Shown: positions 16,073-26,605, counted from the stretch's first letter. The stretch: 38,369 nucleotides of DNA from Tepidimonas charontis (GCF_007556685.1 NZ_VJON01000026.1:1-38369), one strand, 5' to 3'. Made by a program: numbers and translations. The notes: generated from the sequence alone by a model not told the origin.

Positions 16073-17151
16073 TCGACACGTTGTACCAGGGTGGCCTGAA
16101 CCTGAGCTCGGCCGCCTGGTGGACCCAGGCCGGTTGGCCGGTGCTGTGGATTCTGCTCAAAATCGTGGCGCTCTTGGCGCCCCTGATGCTGTTGGTGGCT
16201 TACCTGACGTGGTGGGAGCGGCGCCTGTTGGGCTTCATGCAGGTGCGCCTTGGCCCCAACCGGGTCGGTCCGTTCGGTTTGCTGCAACCGATTGCCGATG
16301 CGCTCAAACTCCTGACCAAAGAGTTGATCCGTCCCACCGCAGCCAACGGGGGGCTGTTTCGCCTCGGGCCCATCATGGCCATCATGCCGGCGCTGGCGGC
16401 GTGGGTGGCGGTGCCGTTCGGGCCCGATGTCGTGCTGGCCAACGTCAACGCGGGGCTGCTGGTCATTTTGGCCATCACCTCCATCGAGGTCTACGGCGTC
16501 ATCATCGCCGGTTGGGCATCGAACTCCAAATATGCGTTCTTGGGCGCGCTGCGTGCATCGGCGCAGATGGTCAGCTACGAGATCGCCATCGGCTTTTGCT
16601 TCCTGGTGGTGGTGATGACCGCCGGCAGTCTCAATTTGGCCGACATCGTGGCGTCGCAGCAGCGTGGCGTCGCCGCCGACATGGGGTTGAACTTTCTGTC
16701 GTGGAACTGGCTGCCGCTACTGCCCATTTTCATGGTGTACTTGATTTCGGCGGTGGCCGAGACCAACCGCCACCCGTTCGACGTCGTCGAGGGCGAGGCC
16801 GAAATCGTGGCCGGCCACATGGTGGAGTACTCCGGCATGAGCTTTGCCATCTTCTTCTTGGCCGAGTACGCCAGCATGTGGCTGGTGTCGATTCTGGCGG
16901 TGCTGATGTTCCTGGGCGGCTGGGACGCACCGATCGACAGCGTCGTCTTCAATGCCATCCCGGGCTGGGTCTGGTTGGGCCTGAAGACGGCCATCGTCGT
17001 GTCGATGTTCATCTGGATTCGCGCCACGTTCCCGCGCTTTCGCTATGACCAGATCATGCGCCTGGGCTGGAAGATCTTCATCCCCGTGACACTGATCTGG
17101 CTGCTGTTGGTGGGCGCCGTGATGCAGACGCCGTGGAATCCGTGGAAGTGA
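16069..17151 (+). CDS. nuoH: NADH-quinone oxidoreductase subunit H
   Basis: The 360-residue NuoH is the eight-helix membrane subunit that forms the quinone entry chamber. Recognisable family motifs are [20 protein letters not shown] after the first helix and [20 protein letters not shown] in the large cytoplasmic loop with its row of acidic residues, and [14 protein letters not shown] near the C-terminus. The start overlaps the nuoG stop (ATGA). Confidence 0.97.
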   Translation: MIDTLYQGGLNLSSAAWWTQAGWPVLWILLKIVALLAPLMLLVAYLTWWERRLLGFMQVRLGPNRVGPFGLLQPIADALKLLTKELIRPTAANGGLFRLGPIMAIMPALAAWVAVPFGPDVVLANVNAGLLVILAITSIEVYGVIIAGWASNSKYAFLGALRASAQMVSYEIAIGFCFLVVVMTAGSLNLADIVASQQRGVAADMGLNFLSWNWLPLLPIFMVYLISAVAETNRHPFDVVEGEAEIVAGHMVEYSGMSFAIFFLAEYASMWLVSILAVLMFLGGWDAPIDSVVFNAIPGWVWLGLKTAIVVSMFIWIRATFPRFRYDQIMRLGWKIFIPVTLIWLLLVGAVMQTPWNPWK

Positions 17152-17165
17152 AGGAGGGCCTACCG

Positions 17166-17675
17166 ATGTCCGCCACCGCCGTCGCGCCGTTCTCGTTGAA
17201 AGATTTTTTCAAGAGCTTTTTGCTCGTCGAGCTGTTCAAGGGCATGGCGTTGACCGGGCGCTATGCACTGCGCCGCAAGGTGACGCTGCAATACCCGGAA
17301 GAAAAGACGCCGCTGTCGCCGCGTTTTCGTGGCTTGCACGCGCAGCGCCGCTACCCCAATGGTGAGGAGCGCTGTATCGCCTGCAAGTTGTGCGAGGCCG
17401 TCTGCCCGGCGATGGCCATCACCATCGAGTCGGGCGAGCGCGCCGACGGCACGCGCCGCACCACGCGCTACGACATCGACCTGACCAAATGCATTTTCTG
17501 CGGCTTCTGTGAGGAAGCCTGTCCGGTCGATGCGATCGTGGAGACCCATATCTTCGAGTACCACGGCGAAAAGCGCGGCGACCTCTACTTCACCAAGGAG
17601 ATGTTGCTGGCGGTCGGCGATCGCTACGAGAAAGAAATCGCCGCCGCCAAGGCGGCCGACGCCAAATACCGTTGA
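17166..17675 (+). CDS. nuoI: NADH-quinone oxidoreductase subunit I
   Basis: The 169-residue NuoI (23-kDa type, TYKY) carries two [4Fe-4S] clusters, N6a and N6b, that feed N2. The two ferredoxin motifs are [12 protein letters not shown] and [12 protein letters not shown]. The N-terminal amphipathic helices anchor it at the membrane. A strong GAAGGAGGG site precedes the ATG. Confidence 0.97.
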   Translation: MSATAVAPFSLKDFFKSFLLVELFKGMALTGRYALRRKVTLQYPEEKTPLSPRFRGLHAQRRYPNGEERCIACKLCEAVCPAMAITIESGERADGTRRTTRYDIDLTKCIFCGFCEEACPVDAIVETHIFEYHGEKRGDLYFTKEMLLAVGDRYEKEIAAAKAADAKYR

Positions 17676-17700
17676 CCACGGCAGCACGCACGAGCACATC

Positions 17701-18336
17701 ATGGATTTCGTTGCAGCCTTTTTCTATTTCTTTTCGGCGGTGCTGTTGTTTGCCGGCGTGCGCGTCATCACGGCGCGCAATCCGGTGCATGCGGTGCTGT
17801 ATCTGATGCTGGCTTTTTCGCAGGCAGCGGCGCTGTGGCTGCTGTTGAAGGCCGAGTTTTTGGGCATCGCGCTGGTGCTGGTGTATCTGGGCGCGGTGAT
17901 GGTGCTGTTTTTGTTCGTCGTCATGATGCTCGACATCCATGTCGATGCCATGCGCGCGGGCTTTTGGAGGCATCTACCGCTGGCCTTGCTGCTGGGCGCA
18001 TTGGTCAGCGTCGAGCTGATCGCCGTGCTGTGGGCGGGTTTCCCGACCGCGACCGCCGACGCCAACGTGGCCACGCGCGCCATGCACGCCAGCGACCACC
18101 GCAACACGTACGAACTGGGCCGCTTGTTGTACAGCGACTATCTGTATCCGATTCAGGTGGCCGCGGTGATCCTGCTGGTTGGCATGGTGGCCGCCATCGC
18201 GCTGACGCTGCGCGGACGCAAGGACACCAAGACGATCGACCCAGGGATCCAGGTGCGCGCCAAGGCGAGCGAGCGGCTGCAGGTGCTCAGCGTGCCGCCG
18301 GCCCGTGTGGCGGCGGCCAAGGAGGAGCAGGCATGA
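17701..18336 (+). CDS. nuoJ: NADH-quinone oxidoreductase subunit J
   Basis: The 211-residue NuoJ is a five-helix membrane subunit linked to opening of the quinone site and proton path. The family segment [19 protein letters not shown] (third helix) is present. The C-terminal tail after the last helix is long and charged. The ribosome binding site is weak (GAGC-like), unusual in this operon. The stop overlaps the nuoK start (ATGA). Confidence 0.95.
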   Translation: MDFVAAFFYFFSAVLLFAGVRVITARNPVHAVLYLMLAFSQAAALWLLLKAEFLGIALVLVYLGAVMVLFLFVVMMLDIHVDAMRAGFWRHLPLALLLGALVSVELIAVLWAGFPTATADANVATRAMHASDHRNTYELGRLLYSDYLYPIQVAAVILLVGMVAAIALTLRGRKDTKTIDPGIQVRAKASERLQVLSVPPARVAAAKEEQA

Positions 18337-18653
18337 GTACGCTTGGGACCCTGGGGGTCGGTCACTTTCTGTCGGTGGGTGCGATCCTGTTTGCTTTGTC
18401 GGTGGTGGGCATCTTCCTCAACCGCAAAAACCTGATCGTGCTGCTGATGGCCATCGAGCTGATGCTGCTGGCCGTCAACATCAACTTCGTGGCGTTTGCG
18501 CACTACCTGGGTGATTTGCACGGACAGGTGTTCGTGTTCTTCATCCTGACGGTGGCGGCGGCCGAGTCGGCCATCGGGTTGGCGATCTTGGTGCTGCTGT
18601 TCCGCAACAAGTCATCGATCGATGTCCAGACGCTCGACACCCTGAAGGGCTGA
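18333..18653 (+). CDS. nuoK: NADH-quinone oxidoreductase subunit K
   Basis: The 106-residue NuoK is a three-helix subunit with the two membrane glutamates of the proton path: one in [13 protein letters not shown] (helix 2) and one in [12 protein letters not shown] (helix 3). Size and hydrophobicity match the family. Coupled to nuoJ by a 4-base overlap. Confidence 0.96.
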   Translation: MSTLGTLGVGHFLSVGAILFALSVVGIFLNRKNLIVLLMAIELMLLAVNINFVAFAHYLGDLHGQVFVFFILTVAAAESAIGLAILVLLFRNKSSIDVQTLDTLKG

Positions 18654-18684
18654 GACGCACTTCGCATACCACGCGACCCCAACC

Positions 18685-20715
18685 ATGACGACACTCTCCG
18701 CAAGCATGTTGTTGGCCGTGCCGCTGGCGCCCCTGGCGGGCGCGGCTGCCGCCGGCATCCTCGGTACCAAGCTGGGTGGCAACTGGATCGGCCGGCGCTG
18801 GTCGCACAGCCTCACCATCCTGGGCGTGTTGGTGTCCTTCATCCTGTCGGCCATCACGCTCAAGCGGGTTGCGCTCGATGGCGCCTATTTCGACCAAACC
18901 ATCTACGAATGGATGGTTATCGGCGGCCTGAAGATGGAAATCGGCTTCCTGGTCGATGGCTTGACCGCGATGATGATGTGTGTGGTGACCTTCGTGTCGC
19001 TGATGGTGCACATCTATACCATCGGTTACATGGAAGATGACCCCGGTTACAACCGCTTCTTCGCCTACATCTCGCTGTTCACCTTTTCGATGCTCATGCT
19101 GGTCATGAGCAACAATCTGCTGCAGCTGTTCTTTGGCTGGGAGGCGGTCGGTCTGGTGTCGTATCTGCTGATCGGCTTCTGGTTCAACAAGCCAACGGCC
19201 ATTTTTGCCAACATGAAGGCCTTCTTGGTCAACCGTGTCGGTGACTTCGGCTTCATTTTGGGCATCGGGCTGCTGGCGGCCTACACCGGTACGCTCAATT
19301 ACAACGAAATTTTCGACAAGGCGCCAGAGCTGGCGGGCATCGAATTTCCCTGGTATGTGTTCGGCCAAGAGGCCATGCTGGTGACCGTCATCGGCGTGTG
19401 CCTGTTCATCGGCGCCATGGGCAAGAGCGCGCAGTTCCCGCTGCACGTGTGGCTGCCCGATTCGATGGAGGGCCCGACGCCGATTTCGGCGCTGATCCAC
19501 GCCGCCACCATGGTGACCGCCGGCATTTTCATGGTCGCGCGCATGTCGCCGATCTATGAACTGTCGGATGCGGCGCTCAACTTCATTTTGGTCATCGGCG
19601 CCATCACCGCCTTGTTCATGGGGTTTCTGGGCATCATCCAGAACGACATCAAGCGCGTCGTCGCTTACTCGACGCTGTCGCAGCTGGGGTATATGACGGT
19701 GGCGCTGGGGGCCTCGGCCTATTCGGTGGCGGTGTTTCACCTGATGACGCACGCCTTTTTCAAGGCGTTGCTGTTCCTGGCGGCGGGCTCGGTCATCATT
19801 GGCATGCACCACAACCAGGATATCCGCTATATGGGTGCGGTGCGCAAATATATGCCGATCACCTGGATCACCTTTCTCTTGGGGACGCTGGCGCTGATCG
19901 GCACGCCGCTGTTTTCGGGGTTCTACTCCAAGGACGCCATCATCGAAGCGGTGCACTTCAGCAACCTGCCGGCGTCGGGGTTCGCGTACGTCGCGGTGCT
20001 GGCGGGCGTCTTCGTGACGGCGTTTTATTCGTTTCGCGTGTACTTCCTGGTCTTCCATGGCACCGAGCGCTACGACCAAAACCCGGACGCCCACCATGCG
20101 CACCACGGTGACCACGACGACCACGGTGAAGGCAAGCCACACGAGTCGCCGTGGGTGGTGACGGCGCCGTTGCTGGCGCTGGCGGTGCCGTCGGTGGTGA
20201 TCGGCTACCTCACGATCGAGCCGATGTTGTTCGGCGATTTTCTGGCCGCCTCGATCGAGGTGCACGCCGACAAGCACCCGGCGATGGCCCGCTTCGCCGA
20301 GAACTTCCACGGACCGTTGGCAATGGCCTGGCACGCGTTGAGCACGCCGCCGCTGTACTTGGCCTTGGCCGGTGCACTGTCGGCTTGGTACTTGTATGTG
20401 GTGCGGCCCGAGTTGCCGGCACGCATCGCGCAGGTCCTGCGTCCCATCGTCGTGGTGCTGGAAAACAAGTACTACATGGACTGGATCAACGAACACATCA
20501 TTGCGCGTGCGGCGCGCGCCATCGGTATCGGTCTATGGAAGGGGGGCGATCGCGGGGTCATCGAGGCCGGTATCGTCAACCTCAGCTGGAAAGTGGTGGG
20601 GGCCGTGGCGGGCCTGGTGCGGCGCGTGCAAACGGGCTATCTGTATCACTACGCCTTCGTGATGATTCTGGGCGTCCTGGCCTTGATGACGTACTTCGTC
20701 TGGCTCGCCAAATAA
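18685..20715 (+). CDS. nuoL: NADH-quinone oxidoreductase subunit L
   Basis: The 676-residue NuoL is the most distal antiporter-like proton pump subunit. It shows the conserved Glu in FFGWEAVGLVSYLLIGFW, the Lys helix region (GKSAQFPLHVWLPDSMEGPT) and HAATMVTAGIFM. The long C-terminal lateral helix is present (about the last 100 residues). A His/Asp-rich loop (AHHAHHGDHDDHGEGK type) around residue 470 is longer than usual and faces the solvent; loops like this vary between species. Confidence 0.96.
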   Translation: MTTLSASMLLAVPLAPLAGAAAAGILGTKLGGNWIGRRWSHSLTILGVLVSFILSAITLKRVALDGAYFDQTIYEWMVIGGLKMEIGFLVDGLTAMMMCVVTFVSLMVHIYTIGYMEDDPGYNRFFAYISLFTFSMLMLVMSNNLLQLFFGWEAVGLVSYLLIGFWFNKPTAIFANMKAFLVNRVGDFGFILGIGLLAAYTGTLNYNEIFDKAPELAGIEFPWYVFGQEAMLVTVIGVCLFIGAMGKSAQFPLHVWLPDSMEGPTPISALIHAATMVTAGIFMVARMSPIYELSDAALNFILVIGAITALFMGFLGIIQNDIKRVVAYSTLSQLGYMTVALGASAYSVAVFHLMTHAFFKALLFLAAGSVIIGMHHNQDIRYMGAVRKYMPITWITFLLGTLALIGTPLFSGFYSKDAIIEAVHFSNLPASGFAYVAVLAGVFVTAFYSFRVYFLVFHGTERYDQNPDAHHAHHGDHDDHGEGKPHESPWVVTAPLLALAVPSVVIGYLTIEPMLFGDFLAASIEVHADKHPAMARFAENFHGPLAMAWHALSTPPLYLALAGALSAWYLYVVRPELPARIAQVLRPIVVVLENKYYMDWINEHIIARAARAIGIGLWKGGDRGVIEAGIVNLSWKVVGAVAGLVRRVQTGYLYHYAFVMILGVLALMTYFVWLAK

Positions 20716-20728
20716 GGAGAACGACAGC

Positions 20729-22204
20729 ATGGGTTTGTTGAGTCTGGCGATTTGGACGCCGATCGTCTTTGGCGCCGTGTTGTTGGCGCTGGGACGGGAT
20801 GAGCACGCCAACGCCGTGCGCTGGATTGCCCTGGTGGGGGCGCTGCTGGGATTGGCGGTGACGGTGCCGCTGGTCACCGGTTTTGATACCAGCACGGCGG
20901 CCATGCAATTCGTCGAGCGCGCGCCGTGGATCGAGCGCTTCCAAGTCTTTTACCACCTGGGCATCGACGGTATCTCGCTGTGGCTGATCGTGTTGACCGC
21001 GTTCATCACGGTGGTCGTGGTCATCGCGGGCTGGGAGGTCATCACCGAGCGCGTCAACCAATACATGGGCGCGTTTTTGATTCTGTCCGGGCTGATGATC
21101 GGCGTCTTCGCCGCGCTCGACGCGATGCTGTTCTACATCTTCTTCGAGGCGACGCTGATCCCGATGTACATCATCATCGGTATTTGGGGTGGTCCGAACC
21201 GCATCTACGCGGCGTTCAAGTTCTTCCTGTACACGCTGCTGGGTTCGTTGCTGATGCTGGTGGCGTTGATCTACCTCTACAACGCCTCGGGCGGCAGCTT
21301 TGCGTTGGCCGACTGGCAGCGCTTGCCCTTGGGCGCGTCGGCGCAGACGGCCCTGTTCTTTGCCTTTCTGGCGGCGTTTGCGGTGAAGGTGCCGATGTGG
21401 CCGGTGCACACCTGGTTGCCCGACGTGCACGTGGAGGCCCCCACCGGAGGCTCGGCCGTGCTGGCGGCCATCATGCTCAAGCTGGGCGCCTATGGCTTTC
21501 TGCGCTTTTCGCTGCCGATTACGCCCGACGCCGCACACGAATGGGCGCCGCTGATGATCGCGCTGTCGCTGGTGGCGGTCATCTACGTCGGTCTGGTGGC
21601 GATGGTGCAGCAGGATATGAAGAAGCTGGTGGCGTATTCGTCGGTGGCGCACATGGGTTTCGTCACCTTGGGCTTCTTCGTTTTCAATGACCTGGGGCTG
21701 GCCGGCGGTATCGTGCAGATGCTGGCGCACGGCTTCGTGTCGGCGGCGATGTTCCTGTGTATCGGCGTGCTCTACGACCGCGTGCACTCGCGCGAAATCG
21801 CCGACTACGGCGGGGTGCTCAATACCATGCCAGCCTTTGGCGCCTTCGCCCTGCTGTTCGTCATGGCCAACGCCGGCTTGCCCGGCACCGCAGGCTTCGT
21901 CGGCGAGTGGATGGTCATTCTGGCTGCGGTCAAGGTCAATTTCTGGATCGGATTGCTGGCGGCGACGTCGCTGATTCTGGGCGCCGCATACTCGTTGTGG
22001 ATGTTCAAGCGGGTCTATCTGGGTGCGCCGGTGCACGAGCACGTCAAGGCGCTCAAGGACATCAACGCCCGTGAGTTTCTCGTGCTGGCGCTGTTGGCAC
22101 TGATGGTGCTGTATTTCGGCATTCACCCCAAGCCGTTCACTGACGCCATCGACCCCGCCGTGCAGCAGCTGCTCAAGCACGTGGCGGTGTCCAAGCTGGT
22201 GTGA
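20729..22204 (+). CDS. nuoM: NADH-quinone oxidoreductase subunit M
   Basis: The 491-residue NuoM is an antiporter-like proton pump subunit of 14 helices. It shows the conserved Glu in FFEATLIPMYIIIGIWG, the Lys region VKVPMWPVHTWLPDVHVEAPT and the motif VAYSSVAHMGFV. AAGGAGA lies before the ATG, 13 bases after nuoL. Nothing unusual is seen. Confidence 0.96.
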   Translation: MGLLSLAIWTPIVFGAVLLALGRDEHANAVRWIALVGALLGLAVTVPLVTGFDTSTAAMQFVERAPWIERFQVFYHLGIDGISLWLIVLTAFITVVVVIAGWEVITERVNQYMGAFLILSGLMIGVFAALDAMLFYIFFEATLIPMYIIIGIWGGPNRIYAAFKFFLYTLLGSLLMLVALIYLYNASGGSFALADWQRLPLGASAQTALFFAFLAAFAVKVPMWPVHTWLPDVHVEAPTGGSAVLAAIMLKLGAYGFLRFSLPITPDAAHEWAPLMIALSLVAVIYVGLVAMVQQDMKKLVAYSSVAHMGFVTLGFFVFNDLGLAGGIVQMLAHGFVSAAMFLCIGVLYDRVHSREIADYGGVLNTMPAFGAFALLFVMANAGLPGTAGFVGEWMVILAAVKVNFWIGLLAATSLILGAAYSLWMFKRVYLGAPVHEHVKALKDINAREFLVLALLALMVLYFGIHPKPFTDAIDPAVQQLLKHVAVSKLV

Positions 22205-22244
22205 GGCCCGTCGTCGCCCTTTTTACCGAGAAAGCGTTCGTCCC

Positions 22245-23732
22245 ATGATTGATGCTGTCAGCTGGGCCACTGCCACTCCCGAGCTGTTGTTGCTCGGCAT
22301 GGTTTGCGTGATCGCCCTGTTCGATTTGTTCGTCGAGACCCCGTTGCGCGCCGCGACGTTTCGCCTGACGCAGTTGACGCTGGCGGTGGTGGCCGTGCTC
22401 GAGGGCTATCTGGCGCTCAGTGGCCAGACCTTGGTCGGGTTTGGCGGCATGATCGTTGCCGACCCGTTGGCGGCCTGGCTCAAGTGCTTCGCCACCGTGG
22501 CGCTGATGGTGACGCTGGTCTATGCCCGCCCGTATGCAGCGGCGCGCGACATGCTGCGCGGCGGCGAGTTGTTCACGCTGTCGATGTTCGCCCTGCTGGG
22601 CATGTTCGTGATGATCTCGGGTCACCACTTCCTGGTGATCTACCTGGGGCTGGAGCTGCTGACGCTGTCGAGCTATGCCTTGGTGGCCCTGCGGCGTGAC
22701 GATGCGCGCGCCACCGAGGCAGCGATGAAGTATTTCGTGCTGGGCGCGCTGGCCAGCGGCTTTTTGCTCTACGGCCTGTCGCTCATTTATGGCGCCACGG
22801 GGAGTCTGGCGGTGCGTGAGGTGGCTCAGGCCGCAGCGGTGGGGGTGCAGCAGCCGCTGGTGCTGACGCTCGGGGTGGTCTTCGTGGTGGCGGGCTTGGC
22901 GTTCAAGCTGGGGGTGGTGCCGTTTCACATGTGGGTGCCGGACGTCTATCACGGCGCGCCGACGGCCATCACGCTGCTCATCGGCGGCGCGCCCAAGCTG
23001 GCCGCGTTTGCCATCGTGGTGCGCTTGCTGGCGGAAAGCGTGCCCGCCCGAGCGGCGGACTGGCAGCAGATGTTGGCCGTCTTGGCGGTGGCATCGCTGT
23101 TGGTGGGCAACCTGGCGGCGGTGGCGCAAAGCAATTTGAAGCGCATGCTGGCCTTTTCCACCATTGCGCAGATGGGTTTCATGCTGCTGGCGCTGGTGGG
23201 TGGGGTGGTCGATGGCGACCGCAGCGGCATGGGCGATGCTTGGGGGGCGGCGATGTTTTACGTCGTCACCTATGTGTTGACGACGCTGGCCACCTTTGGG
23301 GTGATGTTGTTGCTGGCGCGTGAGGGTTTCGAGTCGGAAGAGATCGCCGACCTCGCGGGCTTGAATCAGCGCAGCCCGCTGGTCGCTGGGGTGATGGCGG
23401 CGTGCATGTTCTCGCTGGCCGGGGTGCCGCCGTTGGTGGGCTTCTATGCCAAGTTGGCGGTGTTGCAGGCGCTGCTGCAAGCCGGCGGCGGCCTCTATGT
23501 GGGCTTGGCGGTATTCGCGGTGCTGGCTTCGTTGGTGGGAGCCTTCTATTACCTGCGCGTGGTCAAGGTGATGTACTTCGACGCGCCGGCGCAGACGGCG
23601 GCGATCGCCGCGCCCACGGGCGTGCGGGCCGTGTTGTCGATCAACGGCGCATTGGTGCTGGCGCTCGGCCTCGGCCCGCTGCCAGGTGGCCTGATAACCC
23701 TGTGTGTGCAAGCGGTGCGTGCGGTTTTGTGA
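22245..23732 (+). CDS. nuoN: NADH-quinone oxidoreductase subunit N
   Basis: The 495-residue NuoN is the third antiporter-like subunit and the last nuo gene. It shows the conserved Glu in IYLGLELLTLSSYALVAL, the Lys region FKLGVVPFHMWVPDVYHGAPT, and MLAFSTIAQMGFMLLAL. The 40-base gap after nuoM is the second largest in the operon. The ribosome binding site is poor (CGAGAAAG). Confidence 0.96.
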   Translation: MIDAVSWATATPELLLLGMVCVIALFDLFVETPLRAATFRLTQLTLAVVAVLEGYLALSGQTLVGFGGMIVADPLAAWLKCFATVALMVTLVYARPYAAARDMLRGGELFTLSMFALLGMFVMISGHHFLVIYLGLELLTLSSYALVALRRDDARATEAAMKYFVLGALASGFLLYGLSLIYGATGSLAVREVAQAAAVGVQQPLVLTLGVVFVVAGLAFKLGVVPFHMWVPDVYHGAPTAITLLIGGAPKLAAFAIVVRLLAESVPARAADWQQMLAVLAVASLLVGNLAAVAQSNLKRMLAFSTIAQMGFMLLALVGGVVDGDRSGMGDAWGAAMFYVVTYVLTTLATFGVMLLLAREGFESEEIADLAGLNQRSPLVAGVMAACMFSLAGVPPLVGFYAKLAVLQALLQAGGGLYVGLAVFAVLASLVGAFYYLRVVKVMYFDAPAQTAAIAAPTGVRAVLSINGALVLALGLGPLPGGLITLCVQAVRAVL

Positions 23733-23739
23733 AGCGGGG

Positions 23740-23745
23740 TAGACT
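23740..23745 (+). promoter_or_regulatory. -10-like hexamer 8 bases before the DUF2818 start
   Basis: TAGACT lies 8 bases before ATG 23754, just after the nuoN stop. There is no clear ribosome binding site and no good -35. The same hexamer stands 7 bases before the M48 protease start at 30590, hinting at a leaderless transcript. Confidence 0.35.
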
Positions 23746-23753
23746 CTCGGCCC

Positions 23754-24053
23754 ATGAGTCTGCAATCCGCCGTCTATGCCGTGATCGTGCTGGCGCTGAT
23801 CGCTGCCAATCTGCCGTTCCTGAGCAACCGCTGGCTGCTGCTGTGGCCAGCTGGGGTACGGTCCAAGCCGCTGTGGGGGCGGCTGGCGGAGCTGGTGTTG
23901 TGGTATTTCATCGTCGGCGCGGTGGCGCTGGGGTTGGAGCAACACTTGGGCCAGCGCTATCCCCAAGGCTGGGAGTTTTATGCCATCACGGCGGCGATGT
24001 TCCTGACCTTTGCCTTCCCGGGCTTCGTTTTGCGTTATCTGCTGCGGCGTTGA
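23754..24053 (+). CDS. DUF2818 membrane protein
   Basis: The 99-residue protein has three hydrophobic segments (about residues 5-24, 42-62, 74-95) and the pattern LPFLSNRWLLLWP near the N-terminus. It fits DUF2818, which in Burkholderiales is regularly found right after nuoN; a role near complex I is suspected from that neighbourhood but not shown. It may be read from the nuo mRNA or from its own short-leader promoter. Confidence 0.85.
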   Translation: MSLQSAVYAVIVLALIAANLPFLSNRWLLLWPAGVRSKPLWGRLAELVLWYFIVGAVALGLEQHLGQRYPQGWEFYAITAAMFLTFAFPGFVLRYLLRR

Positions 24054-24072
24054 ATCGTTCGAGGCCGAAGCG

Positions 24073-24714
24073 ATGTCCAACGCCACTTTGCTGCCTGAAC
24101 GGCAGCCCCCCCATCTGACCGAGACGGCGTGCGAGCGCACGACCGTGTGGCGGGGCCATTTTCTGCAACTGCGGCGTGACCGTGTGCGTCTGCCCGACGG
24201 CCGCCAAGCCTGGCGCGAATACCTGCATCACCCCGGCGCGGTTATGATCATTCCGCTGCTCGATGACGGCCGCGTGGTGGTGGAGCGACAGTATCGCTAC
24301 CCCGTGGCACAGGCGATGATCGAATTTCCGGCGGGCAAACGCGACGCTGGCGAAGCCGCCATCGTCTGCGCCGAGCGCGAACTGCGCGAGGAAACCGGCT
24401 ACACCGCGCGCGAATGGGCGCGCGCCGGCGTCTTGCATCCGGCCATCGGCTATGCGGACGAGAGCATCGAGATCTGGTTTGCGCGCGGCTTGCAGGCTGG
24501 ACCGCGCGCACTCGACGACGGCGAGCATCTGGATGTGTTGTGTGTGGAGGGGCAGGCCCTGCTGGACGCCGTGCGCGACGGCCGCGTGACCGACGGCAAG
24601 ACGTTGGCGGGGCTGTTGTGGTGGGAACGCGTGCACAGCGGCCGTTGGTCCCTGGACTGGTGGCCGGCTCGACACTGGGCCACTGGCGCCGGTGCGCGGG
24701 AGCCGCGGCCATGA
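24073..24714 (+). CDS. nudF: Nudix hydrolase, ADP-ribose pyrophosphatase-like
   Basis: The 213-residue protein holds a complete Nudix box: G-x5-E-x7-REL-x-EE-x-G-Y, beginning GKRDAGEAA and ending RELREETGY (about residues 98-120). It is preceded by VERQYRYPV and EFPAG, as in NudF-type enzymes that split ADP-ribose to AMP and ribose 5-phosphate. The exact substrate is inferred from this resemblance. It is followed, with an ATGA overlap, by the DUF1178 gene, a pairing seen in Burkholderiales. Confidence 0.86.
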   Translation: MSNATLLPERQPPHLTETACERTTVWRGHFLQLRRDRVRLPDGRQAWREYLHHPGAVMIIPLLDDGRVVVERQYRYPVAQAMIEFPAGKRDAGEAAIVCAERELREETGYTAREWARAGVLHPAIGYADESIEIWFARGLQAGPRALDDGEHLDVLCVEGQALLDAVRDGRVTDGKTLAGLLWWERVHSGRWSLDWWPARHWATGAGAREPRP

Positions 24715-25163
24715 AGGTGTTGGACTTGTCGTGTGCGCAGGGCCATGTGTTCGAGGGCTGGTTCGGCAGCGAAGAGGACTACCTGCAGCAGCGCCGCGCC
24801 GGGCTGCTGGAGTGTCCCGTGTGCGGCGACCGCGCGGTGGACAAGCGTCTGAGTGCGCCGTATGTGCACACGGCGCGGGCCGCCTCGCCGGCCGCGCCCC
24901 CGGCGGCCAACGAGATGCCCCGATCGGTCCTCCCGCCTGAGCAGCAGGCGCGTCTGCTGCGGGCGCTGCGTGCGCTGGTGCGCGACAGCGAAGACGTCGG
25001 CGAACGCTTTGCCGACGAAGCACGCGCGATGCACCACGGCGAGATCCCGGCGCGCAGCATCCGCGGCCAGGCCACGCGCGAGCAGGCGCTGGCCTTGTTG
25101 GAGGAGGGGGTGCCGGTGCTGCCCCTGCCCGATACCCCGTTGCTCAAGGAGCCGCTGCAGTAG
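24711..25163 (+). CDS. DUF1178 protein
   Basis: The 150-residue protein matches DUF1178: the N-terminus MKVLDLSCAQGHVFEGWFGS with Cys and His, then LECPVCGD, giving a possible zinc-ribbon, and a helical C-terminal half with GERFADEARAMHHGE and a conserved-looking RSIRGQAT. Function is unknown. Its start overlaps the Nudix stop. Confidence 0.87.
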   Translation: MKVLDLSCAQGHVFEGWFGSEEDYLQQRRAGLLECPVCGDRAVDKRLSAPYVHTARAASPAAPPAANEMPRSVLPPEQQARLLRALRALVRDSEDVGERFADEARAMHHGEIPARSIRGQATREQALALLEEGVPVLPLPDTPLLKEPLQ

Positions 25164-25169
25164 CCGATC

Positions 25170-25192
25170 GCGCCGGTGCTGCGCGCCGGCGC
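25170..25192. terminator. Hairpin between convergent DUF1178 and gdhA genes
   Basis: GCGCCGG-N9-CCGGCGC, a perfect 7-bp stem in the 39-base gap between two converging genes. There is no T tract on either side, so it may end transcription poorly or need Rho. Confidence 0.45.
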
Positions 25193-25202
25193 TCCCAGAG
25201 GC

Positions 25203-26507
25203 TCAGGGGTAGAGCCCGCGCAGATCGCGCGCGCGCAGGATGCGCTGACAGGCGACGATGAAGGTGGCCGTGCGCAGCGTCACCCGCTTTTCGTCGGCGA
25301 CTTGCCAGACGCCGTCCAGCGCCCCCTTCATGATCGCCACCAGGCGCTGATTGATTTCTTCCTCGCTCCAGAAGAAGCTGGAGAAATCTTGCACCCATTC
25401 GAAGTAACTGACAGTCACGCCGCCGGCGTTGGCAATGACATCCGGCACCACCAGCACGCCCCGATCGGTCAGGATATCGTCGGCCTCGGGTGTGGTCGGG
25501 CCGTTGGCGCCCTCGATGATCAAACGCGCTTGAATGCGGTGCGCGTTGGCCCGCGTGATCTGTTGCTCCAGCGCGGCCGGGATGAGGATGTCGCAGGGGG
25601 TATCCCAGAACGCGTCGCGCGGCAGGGCTTGGCCATCGGCAAACCCCGCCACGGTGCCGTTCGCCTTGGCATGCGCCAGCAAGGCTGGGATATCCAAGCC
25701 GGCCTCACGGTACACGCAGCCGGCGTGGTCTTGCACCGCCACCACGCGCGCGCCGGCCTCGGCGAATAGCTTGGCGGCCACGCCTCCGACGTTACCAAAT
25801 CCCTGCACAGCCACCCGCGCGCCGCTGAGCGCCAGCCCGATGCGGCGCGCCGCCTCGGCCCCCACGGTGAAGACGCCGCGTCCGGTGGCTTCGTGCCGAC
25901 CGAGCGAGCCGCCCAGGCTGATCGGTTTGCCAGTGACGACACCGGTGGCGGTCTCACCGATATTCATCGAATAGGTGTCCATCATCCAAGCCATGATGCG
26001 CTCGTTGGTGTTGACGTCGGGCGCAGGAATGTCCTTGGTCGGGCCGATGATGAGACCGATTTCGCTGGTGTAGCGGCGCGTCAGGCGTTCCAACTCGCCC
26101 AGCGAGAGTTGCTTGGGATCGACGCGAATGCCGCCTTTGGCGCCGCCAAAAGGCACATTGACGGCGGCGTTTTTGATCGACATCCAGGCCGCCAGTGCCA
26201 TCACTTCCGACAGTGTGACGTCTTGGTGAAAGCGCACGCCGCCTTTTCCCGGGCCGCGCGAGGTGTTGTGCTGGACGCGATAGCCCTCGAAGTGCGCCAC
26301 GCGCCCGTCGTCCATTTGGATGGGAACGTCGACGATCAAGATACGCTTGGGCCGCTTGAGGGTTTCGACCCAGCGCGCCAGATCGCCCAGATAGGGCGTG
26401 ACGCGCTCGACCTGCTGCAAAAAAATACCCCACGGGCCGAGGTGGTGTGCGTCTAGGTAGGAGGGCAGAGCGTGGGTGGCGCCGTGGCCAACGGGATGGG
26501 TGGTCAT
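25203..26507 (-). CDS. gdhA: Glutamate dehydrogenase
   Basis: The 434-residue enzyme interconverts glutamate with 2-oxoglutarate and ammonia. The substrate domain shows [13 protein letters not shown] and [13 protein letters not shown] (catalytic Lys), with DIPAPDVNT; the coenzyme domain has the Rossmann motif VQGFGNVGG. Length suits the hexameric group. Whether it prefers NAD or NADP is not clear by eye. It stands alone on the minus strand, convergent with DUF1178 and divergent from the Nudix gene at 26715. A 5-5-5 inverted repeat lies 84 bases upstream (26591-26605). Confidence 0.95.
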   Translation of the reverse strand: MTTHPVGHGATHALPSYLDAHHLGPWGIFLQQVERVTPYLGDLARWVETLKRPKRILIVDVPIQMDDGRVAHFEGYRVQHNTSRGPGKGGVRFHQDVTLSEVMALAAWMSIKNAAVNVPFGGAKGGIRVDPKQLSLGELERLTRRYTSEIGLIIGPTKDIPAPDVNTNERIMAWMMDTYSMNIGETATGVVTGKPISLGGSLGRHEATGRGVFTVGAEAARRIGLALSGARVAVQGFGNVGGVAAKLFAEAGARVVAVQDHAGCVYREAGLDIPALLAHAKANGTVAGFADGQALPRDAFWDTPCDILIPAALEQQITRANAHRIQARLIIEGANGPTTPEADDILTDRGVLVVPDVIANAGGVTVSYFEWVQDFSSFFWSEEEINQRLVAIMKGALDGVWQVADEKRVTLRTATFIVACQRILRARDLRGLYP

Positions 26508-26590
26508 AGGTGAGATCGACCGTAGTTGAACATGACACGCAGCTTACGGCGCGCGGGGGCGGTTGTCCAACGCCGGCTGGGGATCGGGTG

Positions 26591-26605
26591 ATGCACAACA
26601 TGCAT
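26591..26605. repeat. Inverted repeat in the gdhA/nudL divergent region
   Basis: ATGCA-CAACA-TGCAT in the 207-base gap between gdhA (minus) and the Nudix gene (plus). It could be an operator for either gene; no known regulator consensus is recognised. Confidence 0.3.
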